Assembly: GCA_028829895.1 (NCBI GenBank)
Contig: CM054181.1
Span: 113,117,860-113,181,859, forward strand
DNA from: Sinotaia quadrata
Lineage: Eukaryota > Mollusca > Gastropoda > Architaenioglossa > Viviparidae
Direction: 5' to 3'
DNA: 64,000 nucleotides
Shown here: positions 28,529 to 40,700 of the stretch, in pieces
Layout: the number at the start of each line of letters is the position of its first letter
How positions within the stretch are numbered: the stretch's first letter is position 1
Notes under the pieces: model-generated
The model's input: the letters and a program-made list of their open reading frames with translations, nothing else
Database searches by the model: none
Told to the model about the DNA's origin: nothing
Translations under genes and position numbers: made by a program

Positions 28529-30783
28529 AGCTTCCCTGTCCAGCCGTACCGACTTTCAAGGCAAATACCGCCTTGAGAGTTGTCCTGACGTTACAACAGA
28601 ACAAGTCGATCAATGCCAGACCTAGAATTCAATCAAATTATGTGCACTGGTCGATAAACACGGTGCAACCAGATTCAGACGAGACTACAAAAGGGCTGCG
28701 ACTAGTTGTGCCATAACTCGGCGCTGACTTCAACCGCACTGAAACTTGTGAGTTAAGGCAGATTGTTTAAAATAAACATTTCGGTCTGCAGACTTCGACT
28801 CCCAGCCACCACCACCCCCCAAAAAAAGAAAAGAAAACAAAAAAAAACCAAACAACAACGGCCGAGTTCAGAATTGATTAAACGTGGTTTTATCTTAGCC
28901 TACAACTTCTGCTGATTTCGCAGAACGCGTTGAGAATTAAATAAGAATTGTGAAAAGTCCGTTAAAAAAAAAAAGAAAGAAAACAATGTGAAGAGTCGAC
29001 GCCCTTAAAAAAAATATATATATATGAATTTCACCATGATAACTTTTTTGTTGTTGTTTTTACCAATGTTCGTAATTTTTCAAAGTGGTCACTTTAATCG
29101 AGCTAGCTTTTTGAGTGACTATCACACACGCATGCAAACACACACCATAAACGTGTAATTACGTAATACACATTTCTACTTTTGTGCTGCTTACGGGCGC
29201 ACAATGCTGGTAGAAAATATGTAACTCGATGTGCGACGCTTGGCTTCAGCAGTCAAACCGCACTAGTTTTGCTTGGCTCAGCATCCGAAATCCAGGTCAG
29301 AGTTGTGCAGTTTCCTCCGTGCAGCTCGGTCAAGGCCGTTACTCGAGCTTGGAGATTGAATGTGTCGATCTTGGGGAACACCAAAGTCATCAGTTTTTTG
29401 ACGCCGAACTGCTAATAGGTTATTAATGCTTTGGCTGGAAATAAAATCGCGCTAACTAGGGAAATAGGCGAGGATTTTACCTTGTGCCATGTACATGCAC
29501 GAGAGTCTATTCACGCGACCCAGTGACCGCTTTCTAAAACGAGGCTTTTCTGGCACGGCGGTGACTTTGTTCATTGTTTCACGTCCGCTTCCTATTTCGC
29601 TGATTTTACGGACCGGCGCAAACGCCCAATGAGATATTTATGTTTTGGAATTGAGAAATATAATAGGAAGAGTGAATGTTTGTTTGAGAGGGGGGAGGGA
29701 AGGAAAATTGGGAGTTGGTGAATTTCTAGATGAAGTTTGGTCCTATCAGCGGGCGATGAACTACTTTTCGATGTATTAACTTCAAAGGCACTTTAAGCGA
29801 GGGCCTTGTGCAAAGTGTAACACACGGAACCGGGTTTATCGTCCCATCCGACTCCCTAGAAGCTCACCAAATTCAGCTGGGAAGGGGGGTGGGGTTAAAG
29901 ATCACCGGCAAAGTTGTTCACCCCTTTTAGTGAGACACTAGTGTCCTGCCGTGAAAGCTACCGGACGCTTGTTTGTAGTGCGTTAAAGTGTTGAAGAAGG
30001 CGCGGGCTGCATGCAAACAATTGGCTCTCTCGGCTGTGCTCCACTGCAGCAGTAATTGTTACGAAGGAAATTGACAACTGTCTTTGCCGTTTTTGTCTTG
30101 CTGACTCACAGAGACAACAGAAGTTGATCGCCAAATTTTGCGCAGGCACTCTTGTTAGTCCAGCTAGCAGAGTAGTTTTTTAAAAAATTGTTTGTTTAAA
30201 AAAAAAAATGTGCGCGCACACACAGAGAAGTAGACTTAAAGTTAGATGTAATTAATGATTTAATTTAGATGAAAGTGGGTATTGGGTAAGGGAAAGAAAG
30301 AAACAAATTGCTGCAATGCTTACAAGCGAGTGGTTAAACTAAATGGCTGCAATGTTTCCTACATTCTAAAACAGTGTACTTTTAAAATATACATATAAAG
30401 TTTATATATGTGATAAAATTATTCCACTGCTATATTTTTTCTAACAGAATTATTAACATTGTCAACATTTTTAATAATCAACAGAGAATATCACATTTTG
30501 TAATACTTATGTATTTTCTAAAACTTTAAACCATGTTTTGTATTATTTTGCATGTAAGTGAGTTCAGGACCTTGAGTGCACAATTTAAGCTGACCTTTGT
30601 GTTTGTACTGTCTGTGTGGTTTTCTGTTTAGATGCACTGAGGCCTGGGTACATATTGGATATGAATGGGTTTATGACCTGTGGTCAGCCAGCAGGTCATT
30701 AGTCAAGATGTCTAAGTGGAATGGGGAAAAGCCATGCTGGGGTCGGCATTAATTAGTGTCAGAACCAGGTGGGAGGTCTAAGA

Positions 30784-30786
<3 letters not shown>
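28529..30786. other. Intergenic with CpG-richer tract 29160-30170
   Basis: From about 29160 to 30170 GC and CpG content rise clearly above the surroundings. This could mark a promoter of a gene or non-coding RNA whose exons I cannot identify. Short open frames at 29182-29426 and 29958-30149 have no recognisable similarity. I call no gene. Confidence 0.4.
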
Positions 30787-30869
<83 letters not shown>

Positions 30870-30887
30870 ACACACACATATACATAT
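30787..30887. repeat. Compound (TC)n(TA)n(CA)n microsatellite
   Basis: About 53 bp of TC, then about 20 bp of TA, then CA with interruptions. Confidence 0.96.
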
Positions 30888-31228
30888 ACTCCAGCAAGCC
30901 CTGGATCCATATTATGGCTCATGGTTGAATGCCTAAGTGGTTCTGCTGCCAGTGATTTTTATGGGAATTACATGGCAGTGTAGAGCGAAACTCAAGAGTT
31001 CACTCAAGTGTGAACATTCCTGATTTTTTGGTGTCAGGTGATATTATGGCTCACTTTGTTTTGAAATAGCTATGGCGCAGTCTTGGTCTTGATATTTTTT
31101 AACCAGAAGATAGAGTGATTTAAAGCCTTGCAGTCTTAATCTTTGCATTTCAGAGTCTGGAGAGTGCTGGTAAAATTACGATTTCCATATCTGAAGGTTA
31201 GCTTGTGGAGAGCTGAGAGTCAGAAGTG

Positions 31229-31355
31229 GTGTATTGCCTGTAACGGTAGCTTTGCAGTCTTGATCTTTGTGTATTGCCTTGTAACGGTAGCTTTGCAGTC
31301 TTGATCTTTGTGTGTTGCCTGGTAACGGTAGCTTTGCAGTCTTGATCTTTGTGTG
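31229..31355. repeat. Repeat of about 43 bp, 3 copies
   Basis: The unit joins GTGTATTGCCTTGTAACGGT to AGCTTTGCAGTCTTGATCTTT. Flanking sequence at 31117-31200 and 31360-31430 shares further blocks (ATTTCC-TATC, GTTGTGAAGAGCTTAG), suggesting an older, larger duplication. Confidence 0.9.
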
Positions 31356-32882
31356 TTGGATAGTTTGGGTAATAAAGTCCGATTTCTCTATCAGAAGTCT
31401 AGTTGTGAAGAGCTTAGGATCATTTGTTGTGTGTCTCGTCTAGTTTTGTCCATTGTCACTGCAGTCATATGTAGGTCATGTTTACTCACATTATCTCCCT
31501 TTAGTTTAAATATTCTTAATTAACAGAAGGGTTATTTTACTACTAAAGATTTTTGCCTTGATGTATTTATTAATCAATGGTCTTTTGAATATATTTCATT
31601 TTAATGATATTCTTTTACACTTGATTTTTTTGAAAATATTATTATTTTGTTCTTTTATTTTCTGCCTGTATTTTATCAGTGCTTTTTCATTCTTAAATTT
31701 TATTAAATTATTCTTATTACCTTAAGGGTACATCATAGTCTGATTCAATGGTAGGATTTTGTGACCGTCTGTTTTATCATCACACTGTAACTGTCTCTGG
31801 CTGTTTTATTGTGATGTTAGTGTGTTTGTCTTCCAACGTCATTGCCTGCCAATCGTGATGAACAGCTCTCTGTCAGGGGGTGGGTGGGAGTTCAAGCCCA
31901 TAATAGGTGCTATGAATGGGAAGATTGTACCCCATGGATTATGGTAAGGTTTAACTGAGGAGTAAGCTGGTTAATGATTAGAGGCTAAATTAAAACTGGC
32001 AGTTGCAAAAGACCTTACAATATAAATTTACTAAGGCACTCTTAAAAGTAAGAGAATCATTAAAAGAAAAATGCTAATTTTAATTATTTAAATTGAATTC
32101 CAATATAGTACATAATAATTTTTTTCTCTGCATGGTATGCTAGTAGGGCTTTTTAAAAAAAATGTTACCTCATAGACTGTTATTTGAGAGAGTTTGTCGT
32201 AAAAGGAAAGTAAGCAATTAAATGACCGAGGTATATAGATTATTAATGCATGGTAACACTTCTGCGCGAGACTTGACAGCAAGAGACCATATATAAACAG
32301 GAAGTGAACATGCGGCAGCTTCCTGTCTGGACGAACTGAATCAAGCATGAAAGAACAATAAAGGACTTAATAAACCTTACAAAAGCTCAAAGTACACAAC
32401 AATAATTACACACAAACATAAGCACAAAAGATTTTTTTTTTATACAAACAGCTTAAAATAACTGACTCCAGTAAATTATCTTAACAAAATAAGGGGGTGA
32501 ACTTGAAAGAGAATTTAAAAAAAATATTTTGTTGTTGTATATAATTATCGCCTATTTATATTTTCATTTTGCTAAAGACCTATCAGTCTATTTAGACTAG
32601 GGTATTAAAGTTTGTACCTTCTGCATCAATGTACCAAGATGGCAGTTCGAGACTGTCACGTATCAACCAAGTATTCAGTTACTGGGGTAGCATAAATGTT
32701 TTATACACCTGTCATTTAGCCGGATTACCAGTCTAATGTAGTGGACACATAAGAAAATTATTGAAATCTAAGAGTTTCACTGATAAGATCATTGTTTTCT
32801 TTCAGCAAACCAGGCTAAAAATAACGCTGCTCCACCAACGTCATAAAATCATAGATCATTAAAGTGGCGATGCAGCTACCAA
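31356..32882. other. Intergenic, no gene seen
   Basis: AT-rich sequence with a GGGAGATAA-like motif on the minus strand near 31491. GAGTTCAAGCCC near 31890 resembles a tRNA-derived SINE B box. No gene is recognised. Confidence 0.45.
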
Positions 32883-33190
32883 CGTCATATATATTAGATC
32901 ATTATATAGAGGGATGAAGTATTGCCCGTCACATATATTAGATCATTATATAGAGGGATGAAGTATTGCACGTCACATATATTAGATCATTATATAGAGG
33001 GATGAAGTATTGCACGTCACATATATTAGATCATTATATAGAGGGATGAAGTATTGCACGTCACATATATTAGATCATTATATAGAGGGATGAAGTATTG
33101 CACGTCACATATATTAGATCATTATATAGAGGGATGAAGTATTGCACGTCACATATATTAGATCATTATATAGAGGGATGAAGTATTGCA
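32883..33190. repeat. 44-bp minisatellite, exactly 7 copies
   Basis: 308 bp = 7 x 44. The unit joins CGTCACATATATTAGATCAT to TATATAGAGGGATGAAGTATTGCA. Only the first two units show changes; the rest look identical, implying recent expansion or homogenisation. Confidence 0.96.
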
Positions 33191-36100
33191 TACATCTTAG
33201 CGTACTGCATTCTAAGCTGCATCCTAGATTCCACCAAAGCTGCTCCACTGCATCACTATTGCAGCGGAACTGTTAATGTCACTCTATAACACAGCAGCAT
33301 CCTTAACTTCTGGGAGAGGTGGACGATTCAGAAAATGACGTTAGATCCAAATTAACCAACCGAAATCAACTTTTGAAAATCTCTCTTCCACAGAAAGCTT
33401 GAAAAAAGGCTTGTCCTAAATCTGAGTTTGTTTCATAATGTCCATTTTTATTTATTTATTTTAATTTTTTTTTTTTTTTTGGGGGGGGAGGGGCGTACAT
33501 TCAGTTGATAGAGCTATTTTTAATCACAGTACACACCGTTTAGTTAATGCTTGCATTCAGGCAGACGGCAGAAAAAGAATTTGCAAACAATGATTCATGG
33601 GAACAATGATTACAAAAAGTACACTTCTGCCTGAAATGACGCCGAGTACCCCCTCCCTTTACCCCCTCTCTCTCCTCCTCCCCCTTCCCGTTATCTTTTG
33701 AGTAAACCTTATGGTTGCACATGTTTTTTGGCGCACGAAGTTCGAAGTTTAGTATCAGGTCGAGTCAGACAGTTTTACTAGGCTCCTTCGTCCTTCCTTG
33801 TGTAGATTAATCGCTGTGATCCAGTGATCAAACCATGAGAGCCCTAGGGTGTACGGTGGGAGGGAACACGGTTTCATTTTCGCATCAATTATTATCTACG
33901 CCTAATAAAAAATATAGTTTCTTAAGATGTCTGCACGGTACACGAGGAAATGTTTGGTTTCAGTGCCGGATTTATAAAAAAAAAACCTTTTTGTTTCTTG
34001 GATACATTTTAGTGTGTGTGATCGCGTGATGAATTGTAAAAAAAAAAAAAATTAAGCCACTGCGAATAGTGGCAGTGTTTATGTTTTAAATTTTGTTCAG
34101 TGTTTGTGTTTGTCAGTGTGCTGTGGTGTGTGGGTCATTTGAATAAGTCTGTTTATTTATGGTCTGGAGCGCCCAAACTATGCGGCAACATACACTCTCA
34201 CTCACACTTAAAGTACAATCAATCGCCAGAGTTACTGAACAAAGTAGAAATAAAAGGAAAGACGAGAATGGCTAATTAACGAGCCCCCAAAGTTATGTCC
34301 CCTTACTCTTACATTCATACAATACTACACAAATTAACTAGGGCAGACAAGTAAGGTTTAAGATATATATTTAATGTATAGTATTAGATAATAATTGGGA
34401 AAAACTAAACAAGAGTTTGCCTGTTGTCAGAATGATATTACTTAATCACGAGGGTAAAAACTATCTATCTGCTGTGTGATAGATAGTCTTTGGCAGTTGG
34501 TTGAAGCCAATTTATCTGAAGTAGGTGACCGTGATGTATCTCAGGTCGAGTGACAGTGCGACAATTATGCCCAGCACGTCTGCTGGCCTTTGGCTTGCTT
34601 GTTGTGTTGACTTGCGATAAGTGATGGCTATTAGGTCACTGAAGTTCAGTTCTCGGCCGTTGTCCTGGTTGCGTGCACTTCATGTCACAACATGAGTCAG
34701 TGCCAATCTGGAAGAGTCAGTCACCCCTTGTTCAATACCAAGCCTAAACATCTCCATAGAGAATTTAACTGGCTTACCTTCACATAAGATAGTGCTAATA
34801 GAGATGCTAAATTAACAAATGGACATTATAGGTTTCTGTCCACAATAGTTGTTTTACTAAGTCATTATTTAGACATAACAAGAGTGGGTCACAGATAATT
34901 AATCCTAAAGTAATACTATCAGTAATAGATTAGATAGTTTCCAGACATCAGGGTTTTAAGCGATGCACTCTGATCATTTATAGTTATACATCTTTAAACA
35001 ATAACTGCTTACTATAATAACAAAGAAATATAATAACAAGCAAGTATTAACATATGTAATTAGACCAGGTCGTACTCACCTCTATCCTCAAGGCTATGTG
35101 CTATACATGCGTATAAGATGACGAGGTCAGCTAATTATTGGCCCTTTCTTTCCTGGGAGAACTGTGTGGCTTCTTGATCTGATCCTGGTGTGTTTAGTGC
35201 CAAATCATAAGTTATGTACTTTTCGGGGTCAAGCTAGAAATTTAACCTAATTAACTTTTTTTCACCCCATAGTGCCACAGCAAAACTGAGGCATTTCACC
35301 ACTAAGTGCTGGCTGGTAGTTATCTGGGTTTGGGGGGGGGGGAGAGTGTATAGGAGAGACAGGTGAGTTGGGAGGAAGGGTCCTACACACATACATATTT
35401 GCTTGCAAGAAAATTTTGCATGGCCTATCTCGGCCTTTGAAAGTCCCCTTAACCTGTTTTATTTTTATGTATATATATATATATATGAAGATCATACTTG
35501 AAATTCGATGTATTGATTTAACATTTTCTGAGTTAACAATCTAAGTAATCCATTAAAGGTATTTTACTCTTTCAATGGAAGAGTGATAAATTCCGCAGAC
35601 TTAGGAAATTAATAATTAATATTAGTGCACAATAGAAAATGAATGATCATTGTCACCTTAACAGGTCAAGGTTGAGACCAACTAACAATACTCAGCCAGC
35701 TTTCAATATGAACATACCCTCAGCAATGATTTTAACAAAAGTTTTATAACCTAGGAGCTAAGCCAACAGACAAGAAAGAAAGAAGGAAAAAAAGAAATGA
35801 AAACGCTTTCATACAAGAAAAGATTTGAATAAAAACAAAAACTTTCAAGCCATGTAATAGGTGAAATGGATTATGCTGTCTCATACCAGTTGATAATCAC
35901 AAAGGAAAGCCTATTTCAATGAGCTCGGGTCAAGGACGCTGAAGATTTTATTTAGCTTCACTTTATACTCATGAAAGCAGCAACACACCAAGGTGTCCAT
36001 GTAATTAATAAACAGAGGGAAAAAAAACCCCAGCAATAACAAAAACAAACCATAACAAATAACAAAATCACTCCTACGAATATACAGTTCAAATTAACAC

Positions 36101-36234
36101 TCATGTGCACACAAAGTTCACAAATCGATCACCACATCCACATATTCAAAATTTAAATGGTTAACACTATGGTACAGACTTACAAAATTATTCAGATAGC
36201 AAAGGGTGATTAAGTTTAGAGAGTGAGGTAGAGA
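33191..36234. other. Intergenic, includes possible old LTR-like block
   Basis: No gene is recognised. A poly-T/poly-G run lies at 33467-33491. The block about 34122-35270 begins TGTGGTGTG and ends GTGCCACA, with LTR-like composition but no matching target duplication. A (TA)n run lies at about 35468-35485. Confidence 0.35.
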
Positions 36235-36545
36235 ATATATGCCTATCTCTATTTCTAATATTTATATAAACTGTTAAATTGTCAAAGTAAACCGACCTTG
36301 GGCACTTCTTACGATGGTATTTTTGTAAGTGTCAGAGTTGAAGTAAACAACTCGAGTTGTGAATATGCTAGGAATTGCTGATGTAATGCAGACCAGTTCC
36401 AACTGGATGAGTAGTTTTTGTTATCCAAGATTTACGAGAACGAGACCAGTCAAATGGGCTGAGATAAAAAAAAGTTTACTTGCTGTAGAGAATTCTATTG
36501 TCTAATCTGGTGTGGCAGGACGTCTGGTCTTGAAAGGTGGCCATT
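36235..36545 (-). mobile_element. Fragment of the solo-LTR family, inverted
   Basis: Compared with the reverse complement of 23400-23743 it shares ATATAA-CTGTTAAATTGTCA (gapped), CGACCTTGGGCACT, GAAGTAAACA, GGGCTGAG and TTTACTTGC in the same order. It is an old diverged copy without identifiable ends. Confidence 0.7.
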
Positions 36546-37012
36546 AGCTTAATGGTGAGTTTACTGACTGATTGATAGAGAATGGACTTAGACATATTTT
36601 GTGCATTATTCTGTTGAAATGTTATACTTGTGTTTTATGTAGAGATGTATTATGCGAGTAGACTATTATTTCTACAATTTTTTTTTATATGATTCTTATA
36701 TGTAGTATGTTAACACTTGACATTGTTCTAGTGAACCAGCTCATAAACTATAATGTTGTATTTATTATGCTGTATGCGTGTATTAGGCTAATAAATACTG
36801 TTGCTACTGCACATCACTTATTTAGAACGTCATCTATCTATCTAAAACTGTATTAAAAGTATGTAGACATTCCGCATTATCGCTTAATTACTAGCGCTGT
36901 ATAAATTAGTTTATTAAAATATAGCAATGATGTCGTGGTTGTTCTAATTTTATTTTTGCATGGTTGTCATCCCAGTACCAACGTTTCTCTTGATGTATAT
37001 ATATACATAACA

Positions 37013-37146
37013 CTGGGCTTCAGGGGGTCCGTAAATTTAACATTTATATTCACTATAATGCATTTTTCTAGGGAGGGGATCCATAACTTTCACCAGATTT
37101 TCAAAGGGGATCATGACTCAAAAAAAAAAAGGTTAAGAACCGTTTA
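37013..37146. mobile_element. Truncated hAT-like MITE
   Basis: Read on the minus strand the end is CGGTTCTTAACCTTTTTTTT followed by GAGTCATGATCCCC, then a purine-rich middle and GACCCCCTGAAGCCCAGTG. This order is a layout I recognise from widespread hAT non-autonomous repeats whose ends read CAGTGGTTCTTAACC. The other terminus is missing, so the copy is incomplete. Confidence 0.6.
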
Positions 37147-37657
37147 GATTATGTCACGACTATTATTAGACTAGACCGTGTGGCACATGTGGGCGGGAAG
37201 CAGGTGTGTGGTTGTGGCGTCTCTATTTTAACACTCACATTCTTTCGCCCGGAACTGGTGCAGTCTGGCCGGTAACTCGTAACCGTAAGAGTCTGAGTTT
37301 AAGTTTCACTTCCGTTTATTCAACTCATCTTTAGTTCGCTGATGAGAGACAAGTCGTCACGCTTGCTTTCATTGTAGTTTTGCTCAGGGACGGTGAACAA
37401 CGTTATTGTTTAGACAGAACAGACGTGACGTGTACAAGCTCGCTGACCGGTATACAAGCCACACGTGATATTTAGATCATTAGATCTCTCTCTCTAAATA
37501 GATCAATGACGCAGGCTGAGTGATAATTTTAGAGAAACGTGTACTAAGACTTGTAGCAAGTACTCGACACAAGACAGATGTGAGTAGAACGTCAGTTAAT
37601 AGAGAAGTCTGTCCTACTTTCGTTATAATCAGTCTCTGTAGTCGTGAATGACTGGAT

Positions 37658-37723
<66 letters not shown>

Positions 37724-40700
37724 ACGATTTCAAACAATTCTGGCTTCGTTTTGTTAAATAAATTAAAATAAAAGTACAGATATTTTTCATCCCATACTGC
37801 AGTACACTGCTAATCAGTACTTGGATCTAAATTCCCCCCCCCCCCTCTTCTGTTCAGCATTCACATTGCTGAGTGGAAATACCGTGCATGAATAAAATGT
37901 TACAAGTGATTAAGATATTTTTTATATTTTTGACCATTAAATAGCCTGTCAACAACAAAAAAAATGTGGTTTCATTGTTTGATTTTGAAGAGTATAAAAA
38001 GAGGAATAGATATTCTGTCTCGATAAAACAATAGCATGAATAAAGAAATAAAAAGCATTATTAAATTAATTTAAAACAATACAAAGAAGAAACACCTCTC
38101 AATAAATGATTACATTTTGAAGAAGAAAAACAAAAGAATAATAGGCCTAAGGGTGGACTCACCCTCCCCACCCATTCCCTGTCTAGTCAATCGAAACTGC
38201 TACCCACACCCAACCAGGGTTCTTTGCGCACCAAGCAGGTCGATAAATTTGAATGGATTTTTATGTACCAAATAAGAACGTGTATTTTGCAAAAGAACTG
38301 AAGATTTATCAAGACCGAAATGAACCGACGCTAAACACAGGGCTAACGACTACAAGAGCCCCAGAGCCCCAAAGGCAGTCGACGAAACTGCCTAAGTTAA
38401 GACCACATTCTCTCCTGAAAGTCCTAATATCTAGCCTTTTAAAATAGTCCACAACATTAACCAACTAATGAACTATTGGAAACTGTGTCGCGATCTATCG
38501 TGTGCGTACTGTACCCTGGTACTCATTACTCATACACGCACCATGGATAACGGATGCACGACAAGGTACTGCATCCCTACGACAGGGCAGAGATAAGCGG
38601 TCGATCGCCTAATCTCAAATCGATAGGTGCAGCTCGACATCAAAGAATGTAGTGGTAAATAAAGTCTAGTAAGCGGGAACCGAAAGTAGACGCAGAGAAA
38701 GGAGATTTTCTTAGAATACACAGATCCACTGCTCTTGCACGCGTCTACTGATGGCCACCAAGAACATGTATTATCAAATGTCGAACAGCGAGACTGGCAC
38801 TGTGGGTAGAATCTGGCGACATGCCAACATTTTCCAGTACATTCATTTCAGAAATCGTAAGGGTATATTTATGGGGAATTATTCCATTCATATCAGGGCA
38901 ATCAATTCATGCCAGCAGGCTTCCCCCCCCCCCCTACTCTTTGGTTAACTGACTGAATTAGTACTCTGGATACAAGAATAACTGTTGTGCAAATAAGTTT
39001 GCAAGCAAAGGAAACTTATTCGACTAAACTGAAAGTTCGTCATGTAAAGAAAAAAATACACTTATTCCAATGAAATGAATATTGACAAAATATTTATTAA
39101 CTGGGATTTTAAAAAAAAAAATTTTTTTTGGGGGGAGCGGTGAGAATTAAAATGAATAATTAAAGTAAAGGTATACAAACCTTTCACTGCTAATAACTGC
39201 CCTAATCAATATTTAGGCTATCTTTGTGAAAATACTTCAGATGTTATTTATATCTATGCGAAATGTTAATATTTCCTTAATGACTAAATCCGTAGTTTAA
39301 GGGATTTAAAAAGAAAGGAGAAAAGAATACACTGATACACCGCACGCGCGCGCACACACATAAAAGAACACTGTTTATTTTTCTTTTTTGTTTTACTTTT
39401 AACCGAATCAGAGTTAAATATTTGCAGTTAACGAAACCATGACCAGTTGATTAGCCAAACAAACATACTAAACCAGATTCAACGTATCGCTGACATGACC
39501 CTCTCTTCCCATCGCACGAACTGAAATTAGGGCAGACCACCCATAAATCTATAATTTACCAGTGACAACCATAGCACTTGTAGTCGGTCGCACCTCACAT
39601 TAAAAAATGTCCTGATTCGAATAAAACATATCTGAAGTATATGTACATAACTTATATATCTGAACGTCTGTGTAGACCGGATTAAGTTTTATACTATTAT
39701 GTAATTATATTTTTAATATACGATGTTGTCTAAGGCACTGTTTTGAATAACGAACATCATATTTTTACAGTTTTTGAAACATTATCCTCCATCCCAACCC
39801 ACAACACACCTTCTCTCTTTTGTTCATGTTTTAATATCAACAGATTCGTTAGACTGAGGGTGCCATTGATGTTTCAGAGTCTTTTTCAGTTAACTCGTCC
39901 GATTGATTTGCGAACTCAATGATTGTTGGAAGTGGACTCAAAAGTAAAACAACCCCACATACTTTCAGTTTTCTGTTTGTCATTCAACGAGTATTGTATT
40001 GTAATATGCAGTTATTGACTGTAATCATAGGCATTGTTCTGTGTTGTGCTTTTATGCGACATAACATTTTAAAATTTAATTTTAAAAAATGATTAATTTT
40101 GTTTGTAAAGTGCTTGTGCATTTTCTCTCTAATTTTCTACCACCATAGTCGAAATAACAATACAGGAAATTTCACAACTAAAATGTGACCTCTCAGTGCT
40201 GTTGAAACACTATTTTATATTTAGTGAAGGGGAAAAAAATCCCCTTGTCTGTAAGAAAGTGTAATTTTCTCTGTTTTTTTGTTTGTTCATTTAGTTTTTT
40301 TCTATGTTACTTCTTCCTTATAACTATAATGGCTAGTGTTGAATTAATTTTACAGCTCCTAACATTATGCAGAATGTGAGCATTTAATACACCTAAATGT
40401 GTCCTTGTGCTCATAAAAAAAGCACACAGCCTGACTTTGTGTGAAACAAACATGCTGCTAAGCCGAACCAGCCTTTGTGACGTGAAAAGCTTGTCATTAA
40501 AAGCTGTTCATAATAAAAGACAGTACAAAACTGTACCTTTAACAAAAACACCACCCCTTCCCTTGTGTTGTGGGGTGGGGGTGGGGAAGAGACTGATCAA
40601 GAAGGAAAATGCTTTGTGGTGGTGCCATTAATAATCTATACAGAATAATTCAAACTTCGGGACGTTTATATGGCCAAATAGAAGCAGTTCACTCAATCCA

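Noticed and set aside
29182..29426. Two overlapping plus-strand open frames in the CpG-richer tract
   Set aside because: No similarity recognised and both frames end without a plausible donor. Kept only as an unexplained tract.
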